DNA of 64,000 nt from Trebonia sp963843745 (lineage in GTDB: Bacteria > Actinomycetota > Actinomycetes > Streptosporangiales > Streptosporangiaceae). The DNA lies in contig CAWJLP010000009.1 of NCBI GenBank assembly GCA_963843745.1, positions 62,001 through 126,000 of the forward strand, written 5' to 3'. A program made the translations under genes and the position numbers. Below, piece by piece: positions 7,267 through 15,976 of the stretch. Below the pieces are notes generated by a model that was not told the origin of the DNA, searched no databases, and saw only the letters and a program-made list of their open reading frames with translations. Numbering within the stretch: the stretch's first letter is position 1; every line of letters begins with the position of its first letter.

Positions 7267-8654
7267 CCCGGCGCGGTCCCCGGCTGGCGCTCGCCTCCTG
7301 CGTGGCGGGCGCGGCTGCCGCGCTGCCGTTCCTCGCGGCCCCGGCCGCGCTCGCGGCCCCGGCCGACCAGGTCAGGGACAGCCAGCAGTGGGTGCTCAAC
7401 ATGCTCAACGTGCCGGCGGCGTGGATGAACGCCTCGGGCGAAGGCGTGACGGTCGCGGTCATCGACAGCGGCGTGAACCCGGGCGTCAGTGATCTCACCG
7501 GTTCCGTGGTCCCCGGCCCCGACCTGACCGGGCTGAGCACCCCGTCGAGCAATCCGCACTGGGGCGAGCACGGGACCTGGATGGCGTCGATCATCGCGGG
7601 CCACGGTCACGACGGCGGCGGCAGCGGCATCGAGGGAGTCGCGCCGGCCGCGAAGATCCTGTCCATCCGGGTGATCCCGGACAAGGATGACCCCGGCTAT
7701 GCCACGTACGACAGCGAGCCGGAGCAGACCATCCAGGATTCGCTCGCCACCGGGATCAGGACCGCCGTCAAGGACGGCGCCAAGGTCATCAGCATGTCGA
7801 TCGGCTACTCGGCGCCGAGCGGCGCGGTGCGTGCCGCGGTGCAGTACGCCTACGACCACAGCGTGGTTCTCGTCGCGTCGTCGGGCAACTCGGGCCTTGA
7901 CCACGAACGGCGGGACAACGGCTTCGCCCCGGTGTCCTTCCCCGCCGAGTACCCGGGCGTCATCGGCGTGGGCGCGCTGTACCGCAACGGCACGGCGGCC
8001 AGTTTCTCGAGCAACAACCTCTCGGTCAAGGTCGCCGCCCCCGGGCAGGCCGTCCCGGCCCAGGGCCGCGACGGCCTGTACTGGACCGTCGACGGCACCA
8101 GCCCGGCGTGCGCGCTAGTGGCGGGGGTCGCTGCGCTGATCGAGTCGAGGTACCCGGTGATCACCCCGGCTCAGCTCACCGAGGCGCTGACGTCCACGGC
8201 GGGCAACGGGCCGAGCGGTTACAACCCGCGGACCGGGTTCGGCACGGTGAACGCGGGCGCGGCGCTGCTCGCGGCGGGAAAGCTGCTCGCCGTGCACCAG
8301 GCGGCCTCACCGGTGGCCGCGTCGGCGCACTTCGGCGGCGGCGCCGTGGCGGTGGCGGCCGCGCCCGTGTCGCCGCGCGGTGCCGGGGATCTCGTGCTGT
8401 TCTCTGTCCTGGCGTTCCTGGCGCTGGCCCTGGCGCTGGCCGCGGCCTTGAGGCTCAGGCTGCTCCGCCGGCAGCGCGCCACCAGCGCGGGACCGCCAGG
8501 ATCGCCCGCGCCGCCGAGGCCGCCCAGGCTCGGGTACGGTCCCCGGCCGGGCGCCGCCGGGTATCCGAGCAACGGCTACCCGGGCGCCGGGTATCCCAGC
8601 ACGGGGTACACGGTGCCGGGCAGCGACTATGGCGGCGCGGATGACCACGCTTGA
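7260..8654 (+). CDS. membrane-anchored S8 subtilisin-like serine protease, mycosin type
   Basis: 464 aa from ATG 7260. There is a signal peptide (about 1-35, Ala-rich), then the peptidase S8 domain with Asp69 (VAVIDSG), His104 (EHGTWMAS) and Ser281 (GTSPACA), a C-terminal membrane helix (about 376-402), a basic stop-transfer cluster and a Tyr/Gly/Pro-rich cytoplasmic tail. This layout is that of MycP mycosins of type VII secretion systems, although no ESX components lie in the window. It overlaps the upstream membrane protein and the following MGMT-like gene, indicating one transcript. An in-frame ATG at 7242 is an alternative start. Confidence 0.85.
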   Translation: MLARRGPRLALASCVAGAAAALPFLAAPAALAAPADQVRDSQQWVLNMLNVPAAWMNASGEGVTVAVIDSGVNPGVSDLTGSVVPGPDLTGLSTPSSNPHWGEHGTWMASIIAGHGHDGGGSGIEGVAPAAKILSIRVIPDKDDPGYATYDSEPEQTIQDSLATGIRTAVKDGAKVISMSIGYSAPSGAVRAAVQYAYDHSVVLVASSGNSGLDHERRDNGFAPVSFPAEYPGVIGVGALYRNGTAASFSSNNLSVKVAAPGQAVPAQGRDGLYWTVDGTSPACALVAGVAALIESRYPVITPAQLTEALTSTAGNGPSGYNPRTGFGTVNAGAALLAAGKLLAVHQAASPVAASAHFGGGAVAVAAAPVSPRGAGDLVLFSVLAFLALALALAAALRLRLLRRQRATSAGPPGSPAPPRPPRLGYGPRPGAAGYPSNGYPGAGYPSTGYTVPGSDYGGADDHA

Positions 8655-8955
8655 CGAGTACTCGGCCCGCGTCCTCGACGTCGTGGACGCGATTCCGCCC
8701 GGTCAGGTCATGTCCTACGGCGACATCGCCGAGTACCTGGGCGCGGGCGGCCCGCGTCAGGTCGGCCGGGTGCTGGCCAGTTACGGCGGCGGCGTCGCCT
8801 GGTGGCGGGTGATCCACGCCGACGGCACGCCGGCGCCGGGCCATGAGGTCGCGGCGCTCAAGCGGTACCTGGCGGAGGGGACGCCGCTGCGTTCGGCCCG
8901 CCCGCCGGTGCGCGTCGACATGCGGCGCGCCCGGTGGCCGGGGACCGCCGGCTGA
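8641..8955 (+). CDS. MGMT-family alkyltransferase-like (ATL) DNA-binding protein
   Basis: 104 aa from ATG 8641 (an in-frame ATG at 8629 adds four residues). The fold is that of the C-terminal domain of O6-alkylguanine-DNA alkyltransferase: helix-turn-helix PPGQVMSYGDIAEYLG, Arg finger region RQVGRVLAS, and the active-site strand. The usual PCHRV cysteine motif is replaced by AWWRVIHADG, so it cannot accept an alkyl group; such ATL proteins are known to bind alkylated bases and hand them to nucleotide excision repair. The start lies inside the protease 3' end. It precedes adnA, as an MGMT-like gene also does near mycobacterial adnAB. Confidence 0.88.
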   Translation: MTTLDEYSARVLDVVDAIPPGQVMSYGDIAEYLGAGGPRQVGRVLASYGGGVAWWRVIHADGTPAPGHEVAALKRYLAEGTPLRSARPPVRVDMRRARWPGTAG

Positions 8956-9042
8956 CGGCGGTGACGACGCTGACGGCCCGGCCGCCCGAATGCCGCCCGA
9001 ATGCCGCTCGAATGTCAGTGGCCGGCGGGAAAATCAATCGTG

Positions 9043-12000
9043 ATGAACGGTTACCGACTCGTCCGCCGCGCGCCGGGCGCCCAGCGCCCCGGCCGCCTGC
9101 AGCACGGGCCCGACGCGGCCCCCGACCGCGCCGCGGCACGCCTCGACGACGCGCAGCAGCGGGTGGTGGACCACCAGGGCGGCCCGCTCCTCGTGCTGGC
9201 CGGACCCGGTACGGGCAAGACCACCACGATCGTGGAGGCGGTCGCGGAGCGGATCGAGCGGCGCGGCGCCGACCCCGAGCGCATCCTGGTCCTCACCTTC
9301 AGCAGGAAGGCGGCGGCCGAGCTCCGCGACCGCATCACCGCGCGGCTTGGCCGCACGACCTCAGAGCCGCTCGCGCTCACCTTCCACAGCTACGCGTACG
9401 CCCTGGTCAGGCGGGAGTTCGTGCTGGCAGGCGATCAGCCGCCGCGGCTGCTGTCGGCGCCTGAGCAGCTGCTCGAGATACGCAGGCTGCTCCGCGGCGA
9501 GGCCGCCGACGGCGCGCTGAACTGGCCGGAGCGGCTGCGGCCCGCGCTCGGCACCCGCGGCTTCGCCGAGGAGCTGCGGGACGTCCTGATGCGCGCCGCG
9601 GAACGGGGCCTCGACGGCAAGTCGCTCCGGCAGCTTGGCAGGCGGCGCAAGCGGGACGACTGGGTGGCGGCCGGGGCGTTCCTCGACAGGTACGCGGCGC
9701 GCTTCGACCTCGCGCCGGTGCCCGCGTACGACTACGCGGAGATCGTCAGGATCGCCGCGCGGCTGCTGGGCAGGGAAGCGACCAGGCAGCGGGAGCGCGA
9801 CGCCTACGACGCGGTCTTCGTCGACGAGTACCAGGACAGCGACCCGGCGCAGGAGTCGCTGCTGCTGGCCCTGGCGGGCGACGGCAGGGACCTGATCGCG
9901 GTGGGCGACCCGGACCAGTCGATCTACGCGTTCCGCGGCGCGGACGTGCGCGCCCTGACCGGCTTCCCTGACAAGTTCCGCGCCCCGGACGGGTCGCCGG
10001 CCCCGGTGGTGGCGCTGCGCACCTGCCGGCGCAGCGGCCCGGCGCTGCTCGCCGCGTCCCGGCGGGTCGCCCGCCGCCTGCCGCCCGGGCCTGTCGGCAC
10101 CGGCCCGGCCCGCGCCGGAGTGAGCGTCGGCGCCGCCGGCGTCGCCGCGCCGCACCGCACCCTCGCCTCGCTGCCCGGCGCCGCGCCCGGCGAGGCGCGG
10201 ATCTCCGTCGCCGACACCGAGACCCAGGAGGCCGCCCTGGTCGCGGACACGCTGCGCCGCGCGCACCTGGCCGACGGCGTGCCCTGGCAGCACATGGCGG
10301 TCCTGGTCCGCTCCGCGCAACGCCAGGTCCCCGTCCTCAGGCGCGCCCTCGCGGCCGCCGGCGTGCCGGTGACGGTGGCAGGCGACGAGCTGCCGCTGCC
10401 CGACGAGCCCGGCGTGCGGCCGCTGCTCATGCTGCTGCGCTGCGCGCTGGAACGTGGCAGGCTGACCGACGAGATCGCCGCCGAGCTGCTGACCGGCCCG
10501 CTCGGCCAGACCGACAGCCTGGGCCTGCGCAAGCTGCGCCGCGCGCTCGACAGGACCCCGCTGAGCGAGGCCATCGAGACCGCCGAGATCCTGAACGCGG
10601 TCAGCGACCGGGTGGCCGCCCCGGCGCGGCGGGTGGCCGCCCTGCTGGAGGTCGCGCGCCAGGCCATCGCGGCCGACGGCACCGCGGAAGACGTGCTCTG
10701 GGCCATCTGGGACGCCTCCGGCCTGGCCGAACGCTGGGAGCGGCTCGCGGCGGCCGAGCACGACCCCGCCGCCGACCGGGACCTTGACGCCGTGCTCGCG
10801 CTCTTCGAAGCCGCTGCCAGGTTCACCGACGACCTGCCGCCGGGCAGCCCGCGGCTGTTCCTCGATAGCCTGGCAGGCCAGGAAATCGCCGGCGACACGA
10901 TCGCCGAGCAGGCGGTGCGCGAGGAGTGCGTGCGCGTGCTGACCGCGCACCGGTCCAAGGGCCTGGAGTGGGACGTGGTGGTCGTCGCGGGCGTGCAGGA
11001 AGAGGTCTGGCCCGACCTGCGGCTGCGCGGATCGCTGCTGGGCGCCGACGAGCTCGCGGAGGCGGCGCGGCCTGACGCTCTCGGCCTGGACGGCGGCCTG
11101 GCCCCCGGCGAGGGCGGCGAACGCACCGCGGCCGCCGACGTCGCCGCGGCCGCGCTCGCCGCGCGGCTGCTCGCCGAGGAGCGCCGCCTGTTCTACGTCG
11201 CCGTGACGCGGGCGCGGCGGCTGCTCGTGGTGACCGCGTCCGGCGGTGACGAGCAGGACCGCCGGCCGTCCCGCTTCCTCGCCGAGCTCGCCGGCGACGC
11301 GATCGAAGTCCAGCGGGCGGGCGCGACGACGCGCTGGCTGTCGCTGCCCGCGCTCGTCGCTGACCTCAGGCGGACGGCCGCCGATACCCAGGCCCCTGGC
11401 GCGCTGCGCCAGGCCGCGGCCGCCCAGCTGGCCAGGCTGGCGGCGGCCGGCGTCCGCGGCGCGGACCCGGCGCAGTGGTACGCGCTGACCGAGCTGTCCG
11501 ACACCGGCCCGATCGTGCCACCGGGCGAGCGGGTCCGGCTGTCGCCGTCCCAGGTGGAGTCCTTCGCCCGCTGCGGGCTGCGCTGGCTGCTGGAGTCCGC
11601 CGCCGGCGCCGGGCAGACGGACGTGCTGCGCCACCTGGGCACGGTCATTCACGCCGCCGCCGTGCTCATCTCCGACGGCGCCGCCGAGGGCGCCGTCGCG
11701 CAGCGGATCGACGACATCTGGCATCACCTCGACTTCGGGAGCGCCTGGTACGGGTCGCGCCAGCGTGAGCTCGCCGAACGCATGGTGCGGAAGTTCCTCG
11801 CCTGGCACCAGGCGAACCCGCGCGACCTGCTGGCCACCGAGCAGGCGCTGCGGGTGCGGGTCGGGCAGGTGGAGATCACCGGCCGGGTGGACCGGCTCGA
11901 GCGCGACGCGGAGGGCAGGGGCGTCGTCGTGGACCTGAAGACCGGGGCGACGGCCCCCCGCGACGAGGACCTGGACCGCCACCCGCAGCTCGGCGTCTAC

Positions 12001-12288
12001 CAGCTGGCGGTGCTGCTCGGCGCGTTCGAGGAGCTCGGCATCACCGAGCCGGGCGGCGCGGAGCTTGTGCAGGTGGGGAAGGCGGGCTTCACCGCCAGGG
12101 CGCGAGTGCAGCGGCAGCGCCCGCTGTCCGACGACCCGGCGCCGGGGTGGGCGAAGGACCTCGTGGACGCGGTCGCCGCCGGCATGGCGGGGCCGGTGTT
12201 CCGCGCCCGGGTGAACACGGGCTGCCGGACCTGCCCGGTCGCCTCCTGCTGTCCGGTGCATCCGGACGGCGCGCAACTCGGCCCATGA
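9043..12288 (+). CDS. adnA: AdnA-type UvrD helicase/RecB-family nuclease subunit
   Basis: 1081 aa from ATG 9043 (GTG 9040 adjacent). Superfamily 1 motor: Walker A GPGTGKTT (54-61), motif II VFVDEYQDSDP, motif III GDPDQSIYAFRGAD, motif V TAHRSKGLEWD, motif VI YVAVTRARR. The C-terminal PD-(D/E)XK nuclease has GRVDRLERD and VVDLKTG (near 965). Cys844 plus Cys1061, 1064 and 1069/1070 form the four-cysteine pattern of an AddB/RecB-type Fe-S cluster that pins the nuclease domain. It should pair with the AdnB-like protein at 15977 to resect DNA double-strand breaks, the actinobacterial counterpart of RecBCD/AddAB. The partner gene is unusually 3.7 kb away. Confidence 0.88.
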   Translation: MNGYRLVRRAPGAQRPGRLQHGPDAAPDRAAARLDDAQQRVVDHQGGPLLVLAGPGTGKTTTIVEAVAERIERRGADPERILVLTFSRKAAAELRDRITARLGRTTSEPLALTFHSYAYALVRREFVLAGDQPPRLLSAPEQLLEIRRLLRGEAADGALNWPERLRPALGTRGFAEELRDVLMRAAERGLDGKSLRQLGRRRKRDDWVAAGAFLDRYAARFDLAPVPAYDYAEIVRIAARLLGREATRQRERDAYDAVFVDEYQDSDPAQESLLLALAGDGRDLIAVGDPDQSIYAFRGADVRALTGFPDKFRAPDGSPAPVVALRTCRRSGPALLAASRRVARRLPPGPVGTGPARAGVSVGAAGVAAPHRTLASLPGAAPGEARISVADTETQEAALVADTLRRAHLADGVPWQHMAVLVRSAQRQVPVLRRALAAAGVPVTVAGDELPLPDEPGVRPLLMLLRCALERGRLTDEIAAELLTGPLGQTDSLGLRKLRRALDRTPLSEAIETAEILNAVSDRVAAPARRVAALLEVARQAIAADGTAEDVLWAIWDASGLAERWERLAAAEHDPAADRDLDAVLALFEAAARFTDDLPPGSPRLFLDSLAGQEIAGDTIAEQAVREECVRVLTAHRSKGLEWDVVVVAGVQEEVWPDLRLRGSLLGADELAEAARPDALGLDGGLAPGEGGERTAAADVAAAALAARLLAEERRLFYVAVTRARRLLVVTASGGDEQDRRPSRFLAELAGDAIEVQRAGATTRWLSLPALVADLRRTAADTQAPGALRQAAAAQLARLAAAGVRGADPAQWYALTELSDTGPIVPPGERVRLSPSQVESFARCGLRWLLESAAGAGQTDVLRHLGTVIHAAAVLISDGAAEGAVAQRIDDIWHHLDFGSAWYGSRQRELAERMVRKFLAWHQANPRDLLATEQALRVRVGQVEITGRVDRLERDAEGRGVVVDLKTGATAPRDEDLDRHPQLGVYQLAVLLGAFEELGITEPGGAELVQVGKAGFTARARVQRQRPLSDDPAPGWAKDLVDAVAAGMAGPVFRARVNTGCRTCPVASCCPVHPDGAQLGP

Positions 12289-12339
12289 GCGGGTGACGGT
12301 ACCGCCCGGTACATTGAACGGGGCAAGGAGGTACCACCT

Positions 12340-13431
12340 GTGGATCACGTGACGAGCCCGCCGCCGGCATCGAAAGCCGCTCCGGACGACCGGCACGCCT
12401 GGACCGAGCCAGGGGTGGAAAGCCTCGGCGACGGGCTCCACAGGATCCCGCTGCCGCTGCCCGGCGACGCGCTGAAGGCGGTCAACGTCTACGCGATCGC
12501 CGGCGAGGACGGGGTAGACCTGATCGACGCGGGGATGGCGCTCGCGCAGGCGCGGGAGCGGCTGACCGAGGCGCTCGGCCAGCTCGGCTACGGCCTCGGC
12601 GACATCAGGAACTTCTTCATCACGCACATCCACCAGGACCACTACACGCTGGCCGTCGAGCTGCGAACCACGCTGCGCGGCAAGATCTCGCTGGGTGAGG
12701 GCGAGCGGGTCAACATGCAGGCGATCCGCGACGTCGCCGCCGGGCAGAGCGAGATCGGCTTCATCGAGATGCTGTACGGCATGGGCGCGGCCGAGCTGGC
12801 GGAGCAGGTCCGCGGCTTCGTGGCGCCGCGCATCGCTAACCCGCAGCCGCGCCTGCAGTGGTCCGACCCCGACGGCTGGCTCGCCGACGGCGCCGTGCTC
12901 GACCTGCGGTCCCGCACGCTGCGCGCGATCCACACGCCAGGTCACACCCGCGGCCACGTCGTCTTCCACGACGAGGCGGCCGGCCTGCTGTTCGCCGGGG
13001 ACCACGTGCTGCCGCACATCACCCCGTCGATCGGGTTCCAGCCGTCGATCACCAGGCTGGCGCTGCGCGACTACCTCGATTCGCTGCGGCTGATGCTCAC
13101 GCTGCCCGACTCGCGGCTGCTGCCCGCGCACGGCCCGGTCAGCAACAGCACCCACGAGCGGGTGAACGAGCTGCTCGCCCACCACGAGACCAGGCTGGAG
13201 CAGACCCTCGCGGCCGCCAGCGCCGGGCCGGTCAGCGCGCTCGCCGCCGCCCGCATGATCCCGTGGACCCGCAGGCAGCGCAAGTTCGACGACCTCGACC
13301 CGATGAGCCAGATCCTCGCGGTCGGCGAGACCTCCGCCCACCTCGAGGTGCTGGTCCTCCGCGGCCAGCTCACCCGTGACACCTCTCCGGAGGGCGTCGA
13401 CACCTACCGCCGCCCCGTCATCGTCGGCTGA
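12340..13431 (+). CDS. MBL-fold metallo-hydrolase (LACTB2-like)
   Basis: 363 aa from GTG 12340, with an excellent AAGGAGGT 8 nt upstream. Metal ligands are THIHQDH, the HTPGHTRGH strand and the GDHVLPH loop; the C-terminal 80 residues resemble the winged-helix tail of LACTB2-type hydrolases (basic, with ILAVGETSAHLEVL). Proteins of this layout include endoribonucleases and thioesterases, so the substrate is uncertain. It is the first of four genes lying between the two Adn subunits and follows adnA by 51 bp. Confidence 0.88.
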   Translation: MDHVTSPPPASKAAPDDRHAWTEPGVESLGDGLHRIPLPLPGDALKAVNVYAIAGEDGVDLIDAGMALAQARERLTEALGQLGYGLGDIRNFFITHIHQDHYTLAVELRTTLRGKISLGEGERVNMQAIRDVAAGQSEIGFIEMLYGMGAAELAEQVRGFVAPRIANPQPRLQWSDPDGWLADGAVLDLRSRTLRAIHTPGHTRGHVVFHDEAAGLLFAGDHVLPHITPSIGFQPSITRLALRDYLDSLRLMLTLPDSRLLPAHGPVSNSTHERVNELLAHHETRLEQTLAAASAGPVSALAAARMIPWTRRQRKFDDLDPMSQILAVGETSAHLEVLVLRGQLTRDTSPEGVDTYRRPVIVG

Positions 13432-13533
13432 GGCCGCCGCGCCGCTGTCCCGCCGCGCCGCTTCCGTTCTCCTTCATCCCGAACGTGCCCGTGGCGTCTC
13501 GCCACGCCCTCCCGCCGCCGGCCCTGGCATGCC

Positions 13534-13579
13534 TTGACAAGCCATGTCTTCATCTAGCTATAGTGCTATGCACCTAGAT
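13534..13579 (+). promoter_or_regulatory. promoter and probable autoregulatory operator of the GntR-ABC operon
   Basis: TTGACA (13534-13539) and TATAGT (13559-13564) form a plausible sigma-A promoter with a 19-bp spacer. Overlapping the -10 are nested inverted repeats: ATCTAG (13552-13557) with CTAGAT (13574-13579), and TAGC (13555-13558) with GCTA (13565-13568). Such a site suits repression by the YtrA-type GntR protein encoded 15 bp downstream. Confidence 0.6.
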
Positions 13580-13593
13580 AAAGTGAGGCAGCG

Positions 13594-13989
13594 GTGATCG
13601 AGTTCCACCTGGACGGCAGGTCAGGCGTCGCGCCGTACATGCAGCTGATCCACCAGGTGCGGCAGGCGCTCCGGCTCGGCCTGCTGCGCAAGGGCGACCA
13701 GCTGCCGAAGGTCAAGGACGTGGCGGCCGGGCTGGCGCTGAACCCGAACACCGTGCTCAAGGCCTACCGGGAGCTGGAGTACGAGGGACTGGTGGCGGCC
13801 CGGCCCGGGATCGGGACGTTCGTGACGGGGACGCTCGGCGGCGGCGAGTCGCTGGCCGCGCACGGGCCGCTACGCCGCGAGCTGCAGCGCTGGCTGGCGA
13901 AGGCCCGCCGCGCGGGGCTCGACGACGAGTCCATCGAGGCCCTGTTCGCCAGCACCTTTCGGTCCGCGGCTGAGGAGGACATAGCGTGA
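13594..13989 (+). CDS. GntR-family transcriptional regulator, YtrA type
   Basis: 131 aa, GTG start with GAGG upstream. N-terminal winged helix-turn-helix (about 10-75): PYMQLIHQVRQALRLGLL, then GDQLPKVKDVAAGLALNPNTV and the wing PGIGTFV. A short helical C-terminal tail (about 85-131) in place of a large effector domain defines the YtrA subgroup, which typically represses its own ABC exporter operon in response to cell-wall-active antibiotics. Its last four bases overlap the ABC ATPase start (GTGA). Confidence 0.9.
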   Translation: MIEFHLDGRSGVAPYMQLIHQVRQALRLGLLRKGDQLPKVKDVAAGLALNPNTVLKAYRELEYEGLVAARPGIGTFVTGTLGGGESLAAHGPLRRELQRWLAKARRAGLDDESIEALFASTFRSAAEEDIA

Positions 13990-14888
13990 CCGCCGTCATC
14001 GAAACCCAGGGGCTCGGCAAGCGCTACCGGCGGCTGTGGGCGCTGTCGGAGTGCACGCTGTCGGTCCCGGCAGGACACGTCGTCGGGCTGGTCGGCCCGA
14101 ACGGTGCCGGGAAGTCCACCCTGCTGAACCTCGCCGCCGGGCTGCTCGCGCCGACGACGGGCACGATCCAGGTGCTCGGCGGCCCGCCCCCGGCCAGCCC
14201 CGCGGAACTGGCCAGGGTGGGGTTCCTGGCCCAGGACGCGCCGGTGTACGCAGGGCTGACCGTGACCGAGCACCTGACGCTCGGCGCGCGGCTCAACCCG
14301 GGCTGGGACGCGGAGTTCGCGCGCGGCCGGCTCGACTGGCTGGGCCTCGACCCCGGTCAGAAGGCCGGCAAGCTGTCCGGCGGCCAGCGCGCGCAGCTCG
14401 CCCTGACCCTGGCCATCGGCAAGCGGCCCGACCTGCTGATCCTTGACGAGCCGGTGGCCAGCCTCGATCCACTGGCCCGCCGGGAGTTCCTCGAGGACCT
14501 GATGGAGGCGATCGCCGAGCGGCAGCTGTCGGTGGTGCTGTCCTCGCACCTGATAGCGGACCTGGAACGGGTCTGCGACTACCTGATCGTGCTGGTCGGG
14601 TCCCGGGTGCGGGTTGCCGGGCCGGTCGACGAGCTGCTGGCCACCCATCACCTGCTGACCGGCCCGCGCCGCGATCCGGCCACGCTGCCCGCCGGGCAGC
14701 AGGTCATCTCCGCCAGTCATACCGACCGGCAGAGCACGCTGCTGATCCGTACCGGCGAGCCGGTCCTCGACCCGGCGTGGACGGTCTCCGAGGTCGCCCT
14801 GGAGGACATGGTGCTGGCGTACATGAGGCAGGCGGCCGGCGGCGGCAGGCGCCGCGTTCCCGGTAACCGGCTGGAGGTGGGGCAATGA
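13986..14888 (+). CDS. ABC transporter ATP-binding protein
   Basis: 300-aa cytoplasmic ATPase. Walker A GPNGAGKST (about 38-46), Q-loop near GFLAQDAP, signature LSGGQRAQLAL, Walker B LLILDEP, and a switch histidine in SSHLIADLERV. The C-terminal part resembles CcmA/BcrA-like exporters. It overlaps the regulator before it and the permease after it by 4 bp each, so the three form a translationally coupled exporter operon. Substrate unknown; drug or peptide export is likely from the YtrA context. Confidence 0.92.
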   Translation: MTAVIETQGLGKRYRRLWALSECTLSVPAGHVVGLVGPNGAGKSTLLNLAAGLLAPTTGTIQVLGGPPPASPAELARVGFLAQDAPVYAGLTVTEHLTLGARLNPGWDAEFARGRLDWLGLDPGQKAGKLSGGQRAQLALTLAIGKRPDLLILDEPVASLDPLARREFLEDLMEAIAERQLSVVLSSHLIADLERVCDYLIVLVGSRVRVAGPVDELLATHHLLTGPRRDPATLPAGQQVISASHTDRQSTLLIRTGEPVLDPAWTVSEVALEDMVLAYMRQAAGGGRRRVPGNRLEVGQ

Positions 14889-15919
14889 CGTGGCTCACCT
14901 GGCGGCAGTTCCGCCCGCAGGCCGTCACCGCGCTGGCGGCGCTGGCGGTGTTCGCGATCCTGCTCGGGGCCACCGGGCCGCACCTGGCCAGCATGTACCA
15001 CAGCAGCGGCATCGCCGGCTGCCGGAGCGGCGCCTGCGGGCAGCTGGCCGGCAACTTCCTCCTGGCGCTGAGCGGCGCCTACACGGTCGTGTTCATGCTC
15101 GGGATCGCCGGCGTCATCCTGGCGCCCGCCGTCATCGGGGTCTTCTGGGGGGCGCCGCTGGTCGCCCGCGAGTTCGAGACCGGGACGTTCCGGCTGGTCT
15201 GGATCCAGAGCGTCACCCGCTCCCGGTGGATGGCCAGCAAGCTCGCGGTGCTGGGCCTGGCCGCGATCGCGGTCACCGAAGGCCTCAGCCTGCTGTTCGG
15301 CTGGTGGGCGGCGCCGATCGGCCAGGCCGCCCGGCTCGCCTCCGGCAGCAATTTCCCGCTCGGCATGAGCCCGTTCAGCCTGCTCGCTTTCGACGCCCAC
15401 GGCATCGTGCCGATGGGGTACGCGGCGTTCGGCTTCACCCTCGGCGTCACCGCCGGGGTCCTGATCCGGCGCGCGCTGCCCGCCATGGCGGTCACGCTGC
15501 TCATCTTCGCCGCTGTTCAGGTGGCCGTGCCGCTGGCGGTCCGCCCGAACCTGTTCCCGCCCGAGCGCACCACCCAGTCACTGACCGCGAACTTCTCCGG
15601 CCTGCAGCACGTGGGCCCTGGCGGCAGGTTCTCGCTCGGCCTCGACACCCTGGACAGCCAGCCCGGCGCGTGGATCTTCTCCAGCCAGGCCGTCAACGCC
15701 GCCGGGCAGCCGGTCAGCGTCATGCCGGCCGCCTGCGTCAACCCGTCTGCCGGTGATTCGCTGCCGTGCCTGGCCAGCCACGGCATCGCGGTCGCCGTCA
15801 GCTACCAGCCCACCAGCCGTTACTGGCCCATCCAGTGGACAGAAACCGGGATCTTCCTCGCCCTCGCGGCGGTGCTGGCCGGATTCTGCTACTGGCGAGT
15901 AGGCCGTCGCCTGCCCTGA
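14885..15919 (+). CDS. ABC transporter permease
   Basis: 344 aa, ATG overlapping the ATPase stop. About six hydrophobic segments are visible: near 13-35, 60-95, 115-140, 165-195, 200-225 and 318-338. A large extracytoplasmic loop precedes the last helix. The segment LVAREFETGTFRLVWIQSVTR is the cytosolic coupling region typical of ABC-2 permeases. It is the membrane partner of the preceding ATPase. Confidence 0.88.
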   Translation: MTWLTWRQFRPQAVTALAALAVFAILLGATGPHLASMYHSSGIAGCRSGACGQLAGNFLLALSGAYTVVFMLGIAGVILAPAVIGVFWGAPLVAREFETGTFRLVWIQSVTRSRWMASKLAVLGLAAIAVTEGLSLLFGWWAAPIGQAARLASGSNFPLGMSPFSLLAFDAHGIVPMGYAAFGFTLGVTAGVLIRRALPAMAVTLLIFAAVQVAVPLAVRPNLFPPERTTQSLTANFSGLQHVGPGGRFSLGLDTLDSQPGAWIFSSQAVNAAGQPVSVMPAACVNPSAGDSLPCLASHGIAVAVSYQPTSRYWPIQWTETGIFLALAAVLAGFCYWRVGRRLP

Positions 15920-15976
15920 CGCACTTGCCCCTCCCGGCGCCCGCCGAATGTCGGTGGGCTCTGATGGAATGGTCCT

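Noticed and set aside
9361..13341. A 1326-codon open frame antisense to adnA and the MBL gene
   Set aside because: It mirrors codon bias of the real genes on the other strand; its translation is Arg/Gly/His-rich with no domain pattern.
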